Shown: one piece after another, positions 1 to 6,721 of the stretch
How the letters are laid out: every line of letters starts with the position of its first letter
How positions within the stretch are numbered: the first letter of the stretch is position 1
NCBI GenBank assembly: GCA_023257035.1
Contig: JALRDI010000303.1
Coordinates: 1-7,017, forward strand
Direction of reading: 5' to 3'
Origin: Ilumatobacteraceae bacterium
GTDB lineage: Bacteria; Actinomycetota; Acidimicrobiia; Acidimicrobiales; Ilumatobacteraceae
DNA: 7,017 nt
Notes under the pieces: generated by a model
What the model saw: only the letters and a program-made list of their open reading frames with translations
What the model was told of the DNA's origin: nothing
Databases searched by the model: none
Made by a program: the position numbers and the translations under genes

Positions 1-193
1 CGAACTTGCCGGCCTCGTCGTTGAGCGCATCACCCCACTCGGCACCGGCGTGCGAGACGTCACCGGACTCGGATATGCGCTCGCTGAACTGCACTCTGCC
101 GGCGAACTCTACGTGTTGCGAGCGGTGATCGATTCGGCCTACATCACTGTCCGCGCCGACATCCCGCGACGCTTCGAACGACAACGCCGCTGA
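1..193 (+). CDS. 3' end of an unrecognised protein (partial, 5' truncated)
   Basis: An open frame enters from the left edge (first full codon at base 2) and runs 63 codons to a TGA at 191-193. The visible C-terminus is hydrophilic, contains ITPLGTGVRDVTGLGYALAE and ends in an arginine-rich tail (IPRRFERQRR). Third positions are rich in G and C, as expected for a real gene in this genome. I do not recognise the family and assign no function; the missing N-terminal part would be needed. It converges on the thiolase gene with 48 bp between the stop codons. Its stop codon lies inside a strong hairpin (185-210) that may end its transcript. Confidence 0.6.
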   Translation, partial: ELAGLVVERITPLGTGVRDVTGLGYALAELHSAGELYVLRAVIDSAYITVRADIPRRFERQRR

Positions 194-210
194 CCCGAAG
201 GCCAGCGGCG
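185..210 (+). terminator. GC-rich hairpin over the stop of the upstream gene, possible terminator without T-tract
   Basis: CGCCGCTG at 185-192 pairs perfectly with CAGCGGCG at 203-210, an 8-bp stem with a 10-nt loop. The TGA of the upstream gene begins within the left arm. No run of T follows on the plus strand, so this is not a classical intrinsic terminator. Actinobacteria are often described as using hairpins with poor U-tracts, so a termination or 3'-end-stabilising role is plausible but unproven. Confidence 0.35.
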
Positions 211-235
211 AAGCGTCAGAAGGTTGAAGACGTGT

Positions 236-256
236 GAGCGTTCAGGAAAGACGCTC
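236..256. terminator. Small hairpin at the 3' end of the thiolase gene, weak terminator candidate
   Basis: GAGCGT at 236-241 pairs with ACGCTC at 251-256, a 6-bp stem with a 9-nt loop. It straddles the minus-strand thiolase stop codon at 242-244. The right arm can also pair with AGCGTC at 212-217, so two alternative folds compete. There is no adjacent T-tract on either strand, so a role in ending the convergent transcripts is only a suggestion. Confidence 0.2.
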
Positions 257-1444
257 GACGATCATGGCCAGGCCCTGACCGCCACCAACACACATTGTCT
301 CGAGACCGTACTGCTTGTCAGTGGCCTGCAGACCGTGAATGAGAGTGGTCATGATGCGAGCACCAGTCATACCGAATGGGTGCCCGACGGCAATTGCACC
401 ACCGTGAACATTCAACTTCTCGTACGGAATACCAAGGTGCTTCGCTGAAGGAACCACCTGAGCGGCGAATGCCTCGTTGATCTCGACGAGATCAACGTCG
501 TCCATCGTCATTCCCGCACGACCGAGCGCTTGACGGCTTGCTTCGATCGGACCGAGACCCATGATCTCTGGGTTCAGCCCAGAAACGCCAGACGAGACGA
601 TGCGAGCAAGAGGCGTAAGCCCCAACTCGGCTGCCTTGCGATCGCTCATCACCATGACTGCTGCTGCGCCGTCGTTCAACGGGCAGGAGTTTCCAGCGGT
701 GATCTCGCCGTCAGGGCGGAACACTGGCTTCAGACCAGCAAGGCCTTCAGCGGTGGTTCCCGCACGAGGACCATCATCAGCAGAAACAACAGTGCCATCA
801 GGAAGGGTCACAGGAATGATCTCATCTGCCCAGAATCCGTTTTCGACGTTTGCTACTGCACGCTGCTGAGACAGCGCTGCGAACTCATCCATTTCTTGAC
901 GGCTGACGTTCTCAACTTCGCGGACGTTCTCTGCGGTCTGACCCATCGCGATGTACATGTCAGGAAGGCCTGATGGTGCGGTCCAGGTTCCCTGCCCGCC
1001 ACCTGCACGAGCAGCGGTGCGCTCCCCTGCTGATGAGAAGATGCCGTTCGGAGCGGTGTCGCTTGCACCTGATGCATAGCGGCTCACTGTTTCAACACCT
1101 GCAGCGATGAAGCAATCGCCTTCGCCAGCTTTGATGGCGTGTGCAGCCATACGAATCGTCTGCAACGACGATGAGCAATAACGGTTGACGGTCACACCAG
1201 GAACATCGTCGAGACCGGCGAGAACAGCTGTGATTCGAGCGATGTTGAACCCTGCTTCGCCCGCTGGCTGACCACAGCCCATGATGAGATCTTCGACGTC
1301 AGATGCCGAGACACTCGGCACTTTTGCCATCAACGCCTTCACGATCTGTGCTGACAGATCATCGGGACGAATCGATACGAGCGAGCCCTTGGCGGCACGA
1401 CCGATCGGGCTACGGGCGGTTGCAACAATCACTGCTTCAGTCAT
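242..1444 (-). CDS. Acetyl-CoA C-acyltransferase (thiolase family)
   Basis: A full-length 400-residue thiolase, the normal family size. It should catalyse the CoA-dependent cleavage of 3-ketoacyl-CoA (beta-oxidation) or the reverse Claisen condensation, in the cytoplasm. The nucleophilic cysteine is C90 in VNRYCSSSLQ. The conserved NEAF motif lies at 323-326, the thiolase signature with catalytic H355 in AIAVGHPFGMTGAR, and the second active-site cysteine C385 in ETMCVGGGQG. GNSCPLNDGAAAV (251-263) is the usual substrate-loop motif. The ATG start has AAGG seven bases upstream (AAGGTGG at 1455-1449 on this strand). It lies 76 bp downstream of the LmbE-type gene on the same strand and is probably co-transcribed with it. 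From memory it resembles actinobacterial FadA/FadI-type thiolases rather than the steroid-specific FadA5/FadA6; chain-length preference cannot be read from sequence. Confidence 0.95.
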   Translation of the reverse strand: MTEAVIVATARSPIGRAAKGSLVSIRPDDLSAQIVKALMAKVPSVSASDVEDLIMGCGQPAGEAGFNIARITAVLAGLDDVPGVTVNRYCSSSLQTIRMAAHAIKAGEGDCFIAAGVETVSRYASGASDTAPNGIFSSAGERTAARAGGGQGTWTAPSGLPDMYIAMGQTAENVREVENVSRQEMDEFAALSQQRAVANVENGFWADEIIPVTLPDGTVVSADDGPRAGTTAEGLAGLKPVFRPDGEITAGNSCPLNDGAAAVMVMSDRKAAELGLTPLARIVSSGVSGLNPEIMGLGPIEASRQALGRAGMTMDDVDLVEINEAFAAQVVPSAKHLGIPYEKLNVHGGAIAVGHPFGMTGARIMTTLIHGLQATDKQYGLETMCVGGGQGLAMIVERLS

Positions 1445-1520
1445 GTTGCCACCTTAGTGATCAAGCGGCCTCAGAACCACACCCGCAGGCCAGGGATTCA
1501 ACGCGAATATTGGGTGTCGG

Positions 1521-2246
1521 TCAGCGGGTGTCGACCACAGTGAAGGCCTCTGCGAATGAGCCCTCTCCGAAACCTGCCATTCGTGCAGTCTCAGCATTCC
1601 ACTCGCGGACCCGCTCGACCATTCCCGACGGATCCCGATGCTGGCTTTCATGGCAGAGGAGTGCCGAGATTTTCCGATCGACCTGCGAGGTGATGTCAAC
1701 AAAATCATCAGGTTCAGGGTGGCCCATAACCCAAATCTCATCGACCGACCACGGCTCAAGGCCGTCGGTCAGCAGGTCGGTGAATGCGTAAGGGTTTCGG
1801 GCATCTGGGTACACCGCAGCAATTGCTGACTGCGCGACCGCCAGATGATCGGGGTGACTTGCATAAATTCGCCGGAGGTTCAGCGCTGGTGATTGGGTCA
1901 GTACGACCTGGGGACGGTGTTCACGAATCACTCTTGAGAGGTCGTGTCGAAGTTCAAGTCCTGATTCGACAGCACCATCCATCCATCCGAGAAATACGAG
2001 ATCGCTCACACCAACTATCCGTGCGGCATTCGTTTGTTCTTCACGACGGATCGTCGCCATCTTCGGGCGAGGAATCGAGTCATCAAAACCGCCCGCCTGA
2101 CCATCGGTCACAATGCAGTACGTCACCGAGGCGCCACGGTCGGTGAGATTGGCAACTGTTCCCGCAGCACCAAAATCAACATCATCAGGATGGGCAGTAA
2201 TCACCAATGCGCGGTCAATCTCATCAAGGCTCAGCACGACCCACAC
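1521..2246 (-). CDS. PIG-L/LmbE family zinc-dependent N-deacetylase
   Basis: A 241-residue protein of the fold shared by MshB, Mca, BshB and PIG-L, which remove an N-acetyl group (or cleave an amide) from sugar-type or thiol-conjugate substrates. The metal site is visible: AHPDD at 18-22 supplies H19 and D22 as zinc ligands and D21 as likely general base, and HPDH at 131-134 supplies H134 as third ligand and H131. The usual Glu two residues after AHPDD is Asp24 here (AHPDDVDFG), a conservative change. No signal peptide or membrane segment is seen, so it is probably cytoplasmic. The first possible start is GTG at 2246. A second GTG at 2237 (three codons later, giving MLSLDEIDRAL) has AGGG eight bases upstream and may be the true start. 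It is first of two minus-strand genes, with the thiolase downstream, and diverges from the P450. The substrate is unknown; mycothiol-related, glycolipid or antibiotic-type acyl-sugar substrates are all possible. Confidence 0.88.
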   Translation of the reverse strand: MWVVLSLDEIDRALVITAHPDDVDFGAAGTVANLTDRGASVTYCIVTDGQAGGFDDSIPRPKMATIRREEQTNAARIVGVSDLVFLGWMDGAVESGLELRHDLSRVIREHRPQVVLTQSPALNLRRIYASHPDHLAVAQSAIAAVYPDARNPYAFTDLLTDGLEPWSVDEIWVMGHPEPDDFVDITSQVDRKISALLCHESQHRDPSGMVERVREWNAETARMAGFGEGSFAEAFTVVDTR

Positions 2247-2250
2247 CCTA
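2245..2250 (-). promoter_or_regulatory. Candidate -10 / SD overlap for the LmbE-type gene
   Basis: Read on the minus strand, TAGGGT at 2250-2245 fits the actinobacterial -10 pattern TANNNT. It is followed by 7 nt before the GTG at 2237, which would allow a leaderless transcript beginning at that codon. The same bases contain AGGG, which would instead act as a Shine-Dalgarno site for that GTG. The two readings exclude each other; both favour the GTG at 2237 over the one at 2246. Confidence 0.25.
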
Positions 2251-2259
2251 GAACCGATC

Positions 2260-2265
2260 TACGCT
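2260..2265 (+). promoter_or_regulatory. Candidate -10 element for a leaderless P450 transcript
   Basis: TACGCT fits the TANNNT -10 pattern and ends six bases before the P450 ATG at 2272, exactly where it would sit (-12 to -7) if transcription began at the A of the start codon. No Shine-Dalgarno sequence is visible upstream of this ATG, which supports a leaderless mRNA. No good -35 is seen at the matching distance. Confidence 0.4.
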
Positions 2266-2271
2266 CCCGCC

Positions 2272-3534
2272 ATGGACGAGGTGACCTTTCAACCACCGGC
2301 CGGGCTTCCGGATATCTCCGTCATGGAATTCTGGACAGCCCCGCGCCAAGAGCGCTACGAGGCATTCCGAGCGTTACGAAATACACCGGGCCTTCCGAAA
2401 TACCCCGAGCGGTTTCTTGAGGGATCGCCGTTTCCGCCGGGGCCGGGCTACCACGCCGTGACCCGTCATGAAGATGTGTGGGCTGCGAGTAGGAACCCAG
2501 AGCTGTTTTGTTCGGGGCTAGGTTCGAATATCACCGACCTCCCACAAGAACTCAATGAGTTCTACGGGTCGATGATCAACATGGACGACCCGAAGCACTT
2601 TCGGCTTCGTTCGATTGTCTCCAAGGGGTTCACACCAAAACACGTGACCGACCTCGAAGACATCATTCGGTCAAAAGCAAAAGAGATCATCGCTCGGATG
2701 GTCGCCAATAACCCCGATGGCACTGCTGACTTCGTTGAACAATTTGCTGGTCCACTTCCCCTCGAAATCATCTGCTCAATGATGGGCATTCCTGAATCTG
2801 ACTACGCCTCAATCTTTGAGTGGACCAATACCATCCTTGGCGCAAGTGACCCTGAATTCGGTGGCACCTATGAACGGCTCATGGAAGTGTCCCTCGAAAT
2901 TTTTGCCTACGCCCAAGAACTTGGTGAACGCAGCCGTGCAAACCCGGGCGACGACATCACTTCAGCATTGATGGCCGCCGAGGTCGACGGTGACCGCCTC
3001 TCTCCGCAAGAGTTCGGCTCGTTCTTTATTCTTCTCGTTGTCGCCGGTAACGAAACGACGCGAAATGCTCTCACCCACGGCCTACACGCTCTCACCCACA
3101 ACCCCGATCAGCGAGAGCTCTGGTTCAACGACTTCGATGCTCACGCCAAGACTGCTGTTGAAGAAATTGTTCGATATGCGACACCTGTGATTCACTTCCG
3201 TCGGACAGTGACCGCCGACACCGAACTAGGTGGACAGCAACTTTCAGCCGGCGACAAAGTCGTGTTGTTCTATTCGAGCGCAAACCGAGATGAGCGAGTG
3301 TTCGAAGATGCAGACAAGTTTGTGATTACCCGACCCACCCAACCGACTCAAGTTGGCTTCGGTGCAGGTGGCCCCCACTTCTGTCTCGGGGCGAACCTGG
3401 CGCGGCGCGAACTCATCATCGCATTCGAAGAATTGCACCAAGCTCTCCCCAACCTTCGCAGCACAGGAGAACCTGACTACCTTCAAAGCAACTTCATTAA
3501 CGGCATTAAACGGCTTCCCTGCGCATGGAATTAG
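2272..3534 (+). CDS. cyp124: Cytochrome P450, CYP124-like (lipid omega-hydroxylase type)
   Basis: A 420-residue soluble bacterial P450. All family hallmarks are present: I-helix AGNETT at 258-263 (acid/alcohol pair E261, T262), K-helix ExxR at E298-R301, and the heme loop FGAGGPHFCLG with heme-ligating C371. The motifs YGSMINMDDPKHFRLRSIVS (99-118), FFILLVVAGNETTRNAxTHG and the ending GIKRLPxxW match, from memory, Mycobacterium CYP124 better than CYP125 or CYP142. Those enzymes hydroxylate the terminal methyl of methyl-branched or isoprenoid lipids and of cholesterol-type side chains. The reaction needs ferredoxin and a reductase, which are not nearby. The ATG at 2272 was chosen because the frame continues 53 codons further upstream only as antisense to the LmbE-type gene. 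The gene overlaps a membrane-protein gene by 10 bp and shares a very short divergent promoter with the LmbE-type gene. The substrate is inferred from the family, not shown. Confidence 0.93.
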   Translation: MDEVTFQPPAGLPDISVMEFWTAPRQERYEAFRALRNTPGLPKYPERFLEGSPFPPGPGYHAVTRHEDVWAASRNPELFCSGLGSNITDLPQELNEFYGSMINMDDPKHFRLRSIVSKGFTPKHVTDLEDIIRSKAKEIIARMVANNPDGTADFVEQFAGPLPLEIICSMMGIPESDYASIFEWTNTILGASDPEFGGTYERLMEVSLEIFAYAQELGERSRANPGDDITSALMAAEVDGDRLSPQEFGSFFILLVVAGNETTRNALTHGLHALTHNPDQRELWFNDFDAHAKTAVEEIVRYATPVIHFRRTVTADTELGGQQLSAGDKVVLFYSSANRDERVFEDADKFVITRPTQPTQVGFGAGGPHFCLGANLARRELIIAFEELHQALPNLRSTGEPDYLQSNFINGIKRLPCAWN

Positions 3535-4028
3535 ACGACACCACCACACAGAATCTCTCGAACCCGACACGTGTTCGCTGGGTTGATGCGCTCACGACCG
3601 CCGGTTGGTGCATGTGGCTTGCATATCTCGGCATCATCGCCATCGAATTACGTCGAGCATTCGCAATCACTACCTCAAGTTTCGAAGATGGTGTGTGGGG
3701 CCAACGGGTGGAGACAGTCTCATTCGTGGCAATTCCACAGAACAGCATCGTGCTCGTCGCAGCCGCACTGTGTGTTGCGATCGCGGGCATCGTGTGGTCT
3801 GGGATTCACCCAGATGACAAACCTCCACGCCAATCTCTTCAGCGCCTCGCCACCATGGTCGGTGGTGTGGCAATCGTGGTCATCGGCGTCGCTCTTCTTG
3901 GCATCGGCGGTATCCCATTTCGTTATGCAGATCCCCTTGCCGACTTCGGCGCTCTTGTCGGCCGAATTGCGGGAATTGCAGTCGCAGCAGCATGTCTGCG
4001 GCTTTCGCGACTCGCTGCTGACGCCTAG
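3525..4028 (+). CDS. Four-helix membrane protein of unknown function
   Basis: A 167-residue protein with a polar N-terminus of about 20 residues and four hydrophobic segments at about 22-42, 73-94, 108-130 and 141-160. A hydrophilic loop (about 43-72) containing SSFEDGVWGQRVETVSF follows the first helix, and a charged loop (HPDDKPPRQSLQR, 95-107) follows the second. No catalytic motif or family is recognised. Its ATG lies inside the P450 gene (10-bp overlap, different frame) and lacks a clear Shine-Dalgarno site, so it is probably translated by coupling with the P450. That tight coupling suggests a related role, such as a membrane anchor, partner or lipid-handling function, but this is inference. 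Its stop is 7 bp from the convergent thymidine kinase stop. Hydrophobic pattern and G/C-biased third positions support a real gene. Confidence 0.75.
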   Translation: MELDDTTTQNLSNPTRVRWVDALTTAGWCMWLAYLGIIAIELRRAFAITTSSFEDGVWGQRVETVSFVAIPQNSIVLVAAALCVAIAGIVWSGIHPDDKPPRQSLQRLATMVGGVAIVVIGVALLGIGGIPFRYADPLADFGALVGRIAGIAVAAACLRLSRLAADA

Positions 4029-4035
4029 AGATCTG

Positions 4036-4638
4036 TTAGGTGCCGAGATCGCCTGTGATGAAGTGCCGACGGCACAGGAGTTCGTAACGAACCACGTCGC
4101 CGAACATTTTCTGGGCACCAGGGGCGACAGTGTCACCGACAACCACGGTCTCGCCTTCATAGACGATGAAATCGTTCACCACACGAGCATTGTGAGTGGC
4201 CCGGCTACCACACCAACACCGGGCCTCAACCTGCAACGGAACCCGCTCGTCAGCAACTTCCAGCATGCGCTTGGTTCCATCGAACAACAAGCCTCGGAAA
4301 TCAGTGATCAACCCGAATGCATACACGTCGACTTCCATATCATCGACAACTTTTGCGAGTTGGTCGATTTGTTCGACTGTGTAGAACTGGACTTCGTCAC
4401 ACACCATGTAGTGCAGCGGCCACTGCTTCAACGCAAGCTCATAGATGTCGAGTTCGGGCGAGACATGAATAGCCGGCGCCGAAACGCCTAGCCGGCTCGA
4501 AACCTGTTGACCTTCGCGGTCAAGACATGTCAGCAACAACCCGTACAACTCTCGAGTTGCGAGATTGTGATGGATCTGCAAGGCCAGGGTGCTCTTCCCT
4601 GAACCCATCGTTCCGAAGCTGAAGCGGAGCGTTCCCAT
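4036..4638 (-). CDS. tdk: Thymidine kinase (type II, TK1-like)
   Basis: A 200-residue cytoplasmic enzyme that phosphorylates thymidine to dTMP with ATP in the pyrimidine salvage pathway. Numbered from the ATG at 4638: P-loop GTMGSGKST at 9-17; DEVQFY at 81-86, with E82 the likely catalytic base; FGLITDFRG at 108-116, the lasso-type segment near the substrate site; and a structural zinc site formed by C141 and C143 (CWCG) with C189 and H192 (CRRH). The cysteine pair is C-x-C instead of the C-x-x-C of E. coli or human enzymes; I recall this form from actinobacterial homologues. An upstream in-frame GTG at 4650 would add MCEA. The ATG is preferred because family members begin a few residues before the P-loop strand. 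The gene diverges from korA and converges on the membrane-protein gene. Confidence 0.93.
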   Translation of the reverse strand: MGTLRFSFGTMGSGKSTLALQIHHNLATRELYGLLLTCLDREGQQVSSRLGVSAPAIHVSPELDIYELALKQWPLHYMVCDEVQFYTVEQIDQLAKVVDDMEVDVYAFGLITDFRGLLFDGTKRMLEVADERVPLQVEARCWCGSRATHNARVVNDFIVYEGETVVVGDTVAPGAQKMFGDVVRYELLCRRHFITGDLGT

Positions 4639-4646
4639 CGCTTCGC

Positions 4647-4652
4647 ACACTA
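4647..4652 (-). promoter_or_regulatory. Candidate -10 element for thymidine kinase
   Basis: On the minus strand, TAGTGT fits TANNNT and is followed by 8 nt before the ATG at 4638, so the transcript would be leaderless or nearly so. No clear Shine-Dalgarno sequence with normal spacing precedes this ATG; GAAG lies only 2 nt from it. No convincing -35 is seen. If correct, the upstream GTG at 4650 would lie within the promoter and could not be the start. Confidence 0.3.
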
Positions 4653-4681
4653 GTGGGAAGGTGTCGCATTGCAGTCACGGT

Positions 4682-4702
4682 GATGGCGACCACATCGCCG
4701 TC
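4682..4702. repeat. Short inverted repeat in the tdk-korA intergenic region
   Basis: GGCGA at 4685-4689 pairs with TCGCC at 4695-4699 around a 5-nt loop. The stem extends outward by a T-G wobble and by A-T and G-C pairs as read on the plus strand, giving 8 pairs in all. It sits about 45 bp upstream of the tdk start and about 150 bp upstream of korA. It could be an operator half-pair or a chance hairpin. Confidence 0.35.
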
Positions 4703-4752
4703 CCGAGGGGTCACACGCTGTGCAATACTCGAAGTGACATCAGGCGCTGAAG

Positions 4753-4788
4753 AAAAAATTTGTGTCGAACACGGCCGACACATAACTC
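4753..4788 (+). promoter_or_regulatory. Candidate korA promoter with A-tract
   Basis: An A/T run (six A then three T, 4753-4761) looks like an UP-type element. It abuts TTGTGT (4760-4765) as a possible -35, with TAACTC (4783-4788) as a weak -10 after a 17-nt spacer. Two alternatives lie downstream: TAGCGT (4795-4800, TANNNT pattern), and TTGTTG (4802-4807) with TATAGG (4824-4829) at 16 nt, which would give a 5' leader of only about 15 nt. The choice cannot be made from sequence. Confidence 0.3.
4761..4782. repeat. Operator-like perfect inverted repeat upstream of korA
   Basis: TGTGTCG (4761-4767) and CGACACA (4776-4782) are perfect 7-bp inverted arms around an 8-bp spacer, 22 bp in all. This is a typical size for a site bound by a dimeric regulator. 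A nested GTGT/ACAC pair lies in its left half (4762-4772). It sits 69 bp before the korA ATG and overlaps the candidate -35 and spacer, a position suited to repression. The regulator is not identifiable here. Confidence 0.5.
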
Positions 4789-4834
4789 GCTGACTAGCGT
4801 TTTGTTGAATACAGAACACCACATATAGGTGATT

Positions 4835-4844
4835 GGGAAAGGGG
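4835..4844 (+). promoter_or_regulatory. korA ribosome binding site
   Basis: GGGAAAGGGG is a purine-rich Shine-Dalgarno region ending six bases before the ATG at 4851. This decides the korA start: the frame also opens at a TTG at 4833, but that would read through the binding site itself. Confidence 0.75.
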
Positions 4845-4850
4845 ACCCAA

Positions 4851-6721
4851 ATGACCGACACGATCGACCAAGCTGACACAGCAGAGGTTCTCGACCGACT
4901 GGTGATCAGATTCGCTGGCGACTCCGGTGACGGCATGCAGCTCACCGGAGATCGATTTACATCGGTGAGCGCATCGTTTGGTAATGACCTGTCAACGTTC
5001 CCAGACTTCCCGGCTGAAATTCGTGCCCCTGCCGGAACAGTGAACGGCGTGTCGAGCTTTCAGGTGCAGATCTCCGATCACGACATCACTACCCCGGGTG
5101 ACGAACCAAATGTTCTCATTGCGATGAACCCTGCTGCATTGAAAGCAGACCTTCATCGCCTTGAGCATGGCGGAACACTTATCGTCAATACTGATGCGTT
5201 CGACGAACGCAATCTTGAAAAAGCCGAATACACATCAAATCCACTTGATGACGACACGGTGACCGGCTATCGAGTTCTCCGCGTACCGATGACATCAATG
5301 ACGAAAGAGGCATGCGAGCCACACGGCGTGAAACAACGAGATGCCGAGCGATCAAAGAACTTCTTCGCCCTCGGCCTTGTCTCGTTCATGTACTCTCGGC
5401 CAACCGAACCGACCCTGGAATGGATTGCCGACAAGTTCGGAAAGAACGAGCAGGTTGCGGCCGCAAACACTGCCGCATTTAAAGCCGGCTTCAACTTTGG
5501 CGAAACCACCGAAATGGTGGGCCAACGCTACGAGGTGAAGCCAGCAACCCTTCCAGCGGGTGAATACACCTCGATCACTGGGAATACCGCCCTCGCATGG
5601 GGCCTCATCGCTGCAGGGCAACTTGCTGACTTGCCTGTCACACTCGGGTCGTATCCGATCACCCCGGCAAGCGATATTCTGCACGAGCTGTCCAAGCACA
5701 AGAACTTTGGAGTGCGCACGGTCCAAGCAGAAGACGAGATCGCGGCCGTTGGTGTTGCACTCGGAGCCTCATTCGCCGGCCACCTTGGAGTGACGACGAC
5801 CTCGGGCCCCGGTGTAGCGCTCAAAAGCGAAACCATTTCGCTTGCAGTGTCAATCGAATTACCAATGATCATCGTTGACATCCAACGTGGCGGTCCATCG
5901 ACTGGTCTCCCGACAAAGACCGAGGCCTCCGACCTCAACCTCGCCATTTACGGTCGCCACGGTGAGGCCCCGCTTCCTGTGGTTGCGACGAAGAGCCCAG
6001 CTGACTGCTTTGACGCCGCCATCGAAGCAGCACGGATTGCCTTGAAGTACCGCACTCCCGTGATTCTCCTTTCCGACGGATACATCGCGAACGGTTCAGA
6101 GCCATGGAAACTTCCCGATATCTCGACGTACGAGAAAATCGCCGTGCCATTCGCAACAGAAACCAACGGCACTGATTCTGAAGGCCGCGATGTATTCCAC
6201 CCATATCTCCGAGATCCAGAAACACTCGCTCGTCCATGGGCGATTCCTGGAACCCCGGGCTTGATGCACCGAGTCGGTGGCCTCGAAAAGCAAGATGTCA
6301 CAGGCAACGTCAACTACACCCCTGAAAACCACGCCCGAATGGGCGAATTGCGAGCCAACAAGGTTGACGGAGTCGCTCGAGACTACAGAGCAACCGAGGT
6401 CATGGGTGACGAAGATGCCGACGTCTGCATCGTTGGCTGGGGATCGACCTGGGCCGCAATCGACTCGGCCGTGCAGCGCTCTCGGCGCAGCGGAGCCAAA
6501 GTCGCATGGGTGCACCTTCGCAACGTGTTCCCACTACCGAGTGATCTCGGGGACATCCTCCGCCGCTACAAGCGAGTGATCGTTCCTGAGCTCAACCGGG
6601 GACAGCTCTGCAACATGTTGCGGGCCAACTATCTCGTTGATGCTCAGCCACTGTCAAAGGTGGCGGGTCTTCCATTTTCAGCAAAAGAAATACAACACGC
6701 CATCACGGAAGGAGGCCAGTC

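Noticed and set aside
530..973. Plus-strand open frames of 147 and 102 codons within the thiolase region
   Set aside because: They are antisense to a clearly real thiolase, rich in Arg, Cys and His, and without motifs.
1445..1520. Possible terminator between the LmbE-type gene and the thiolase
   Set aside because: Only a 5-bp GGCCT/AGGCC pairing with a long loop and no T-tract; it does not argue against co-transcription.
1512..1533. Direct repeat of GGGTGTCG at 1512-1519 and 1526-1533 across the LmbE-type stop
   Set aside because: Only two 8-base copies, one within coding sequence; likely chance in a G+C-rich genome.
2113..2271. A 53-codon in-frame N-terminal extension of the P450
   Set aside because: It is entirely antisense to the start of the LmbE-type gene, has no P450 character, and the protein starts normally at the ATG at 2272.
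3571..4491. A 306-codon plus-strand open frame
   Set aside because: It runs across the membrane-protein gene in another frame and then antisense through tdk. Its composition is that of a shadow frame and no domain is seen.
4833..4850. TTG start for korA, adding six residues
   Set aside because: It would place the Shine-Dalgarno sequence inside the coding region; the ATG at 4851 has ideal spacing.
4520..4945. A 141-codon minus-strand open frame across the tdk-korA spacer
   Set aside because: It overlaps about 120 bp of tdk and 95 bp of korA in shadow frames. The central part looks mildly protein-like but has no recognised motif and no ribosome binding site, and the region is better explained as a divergent promoter.
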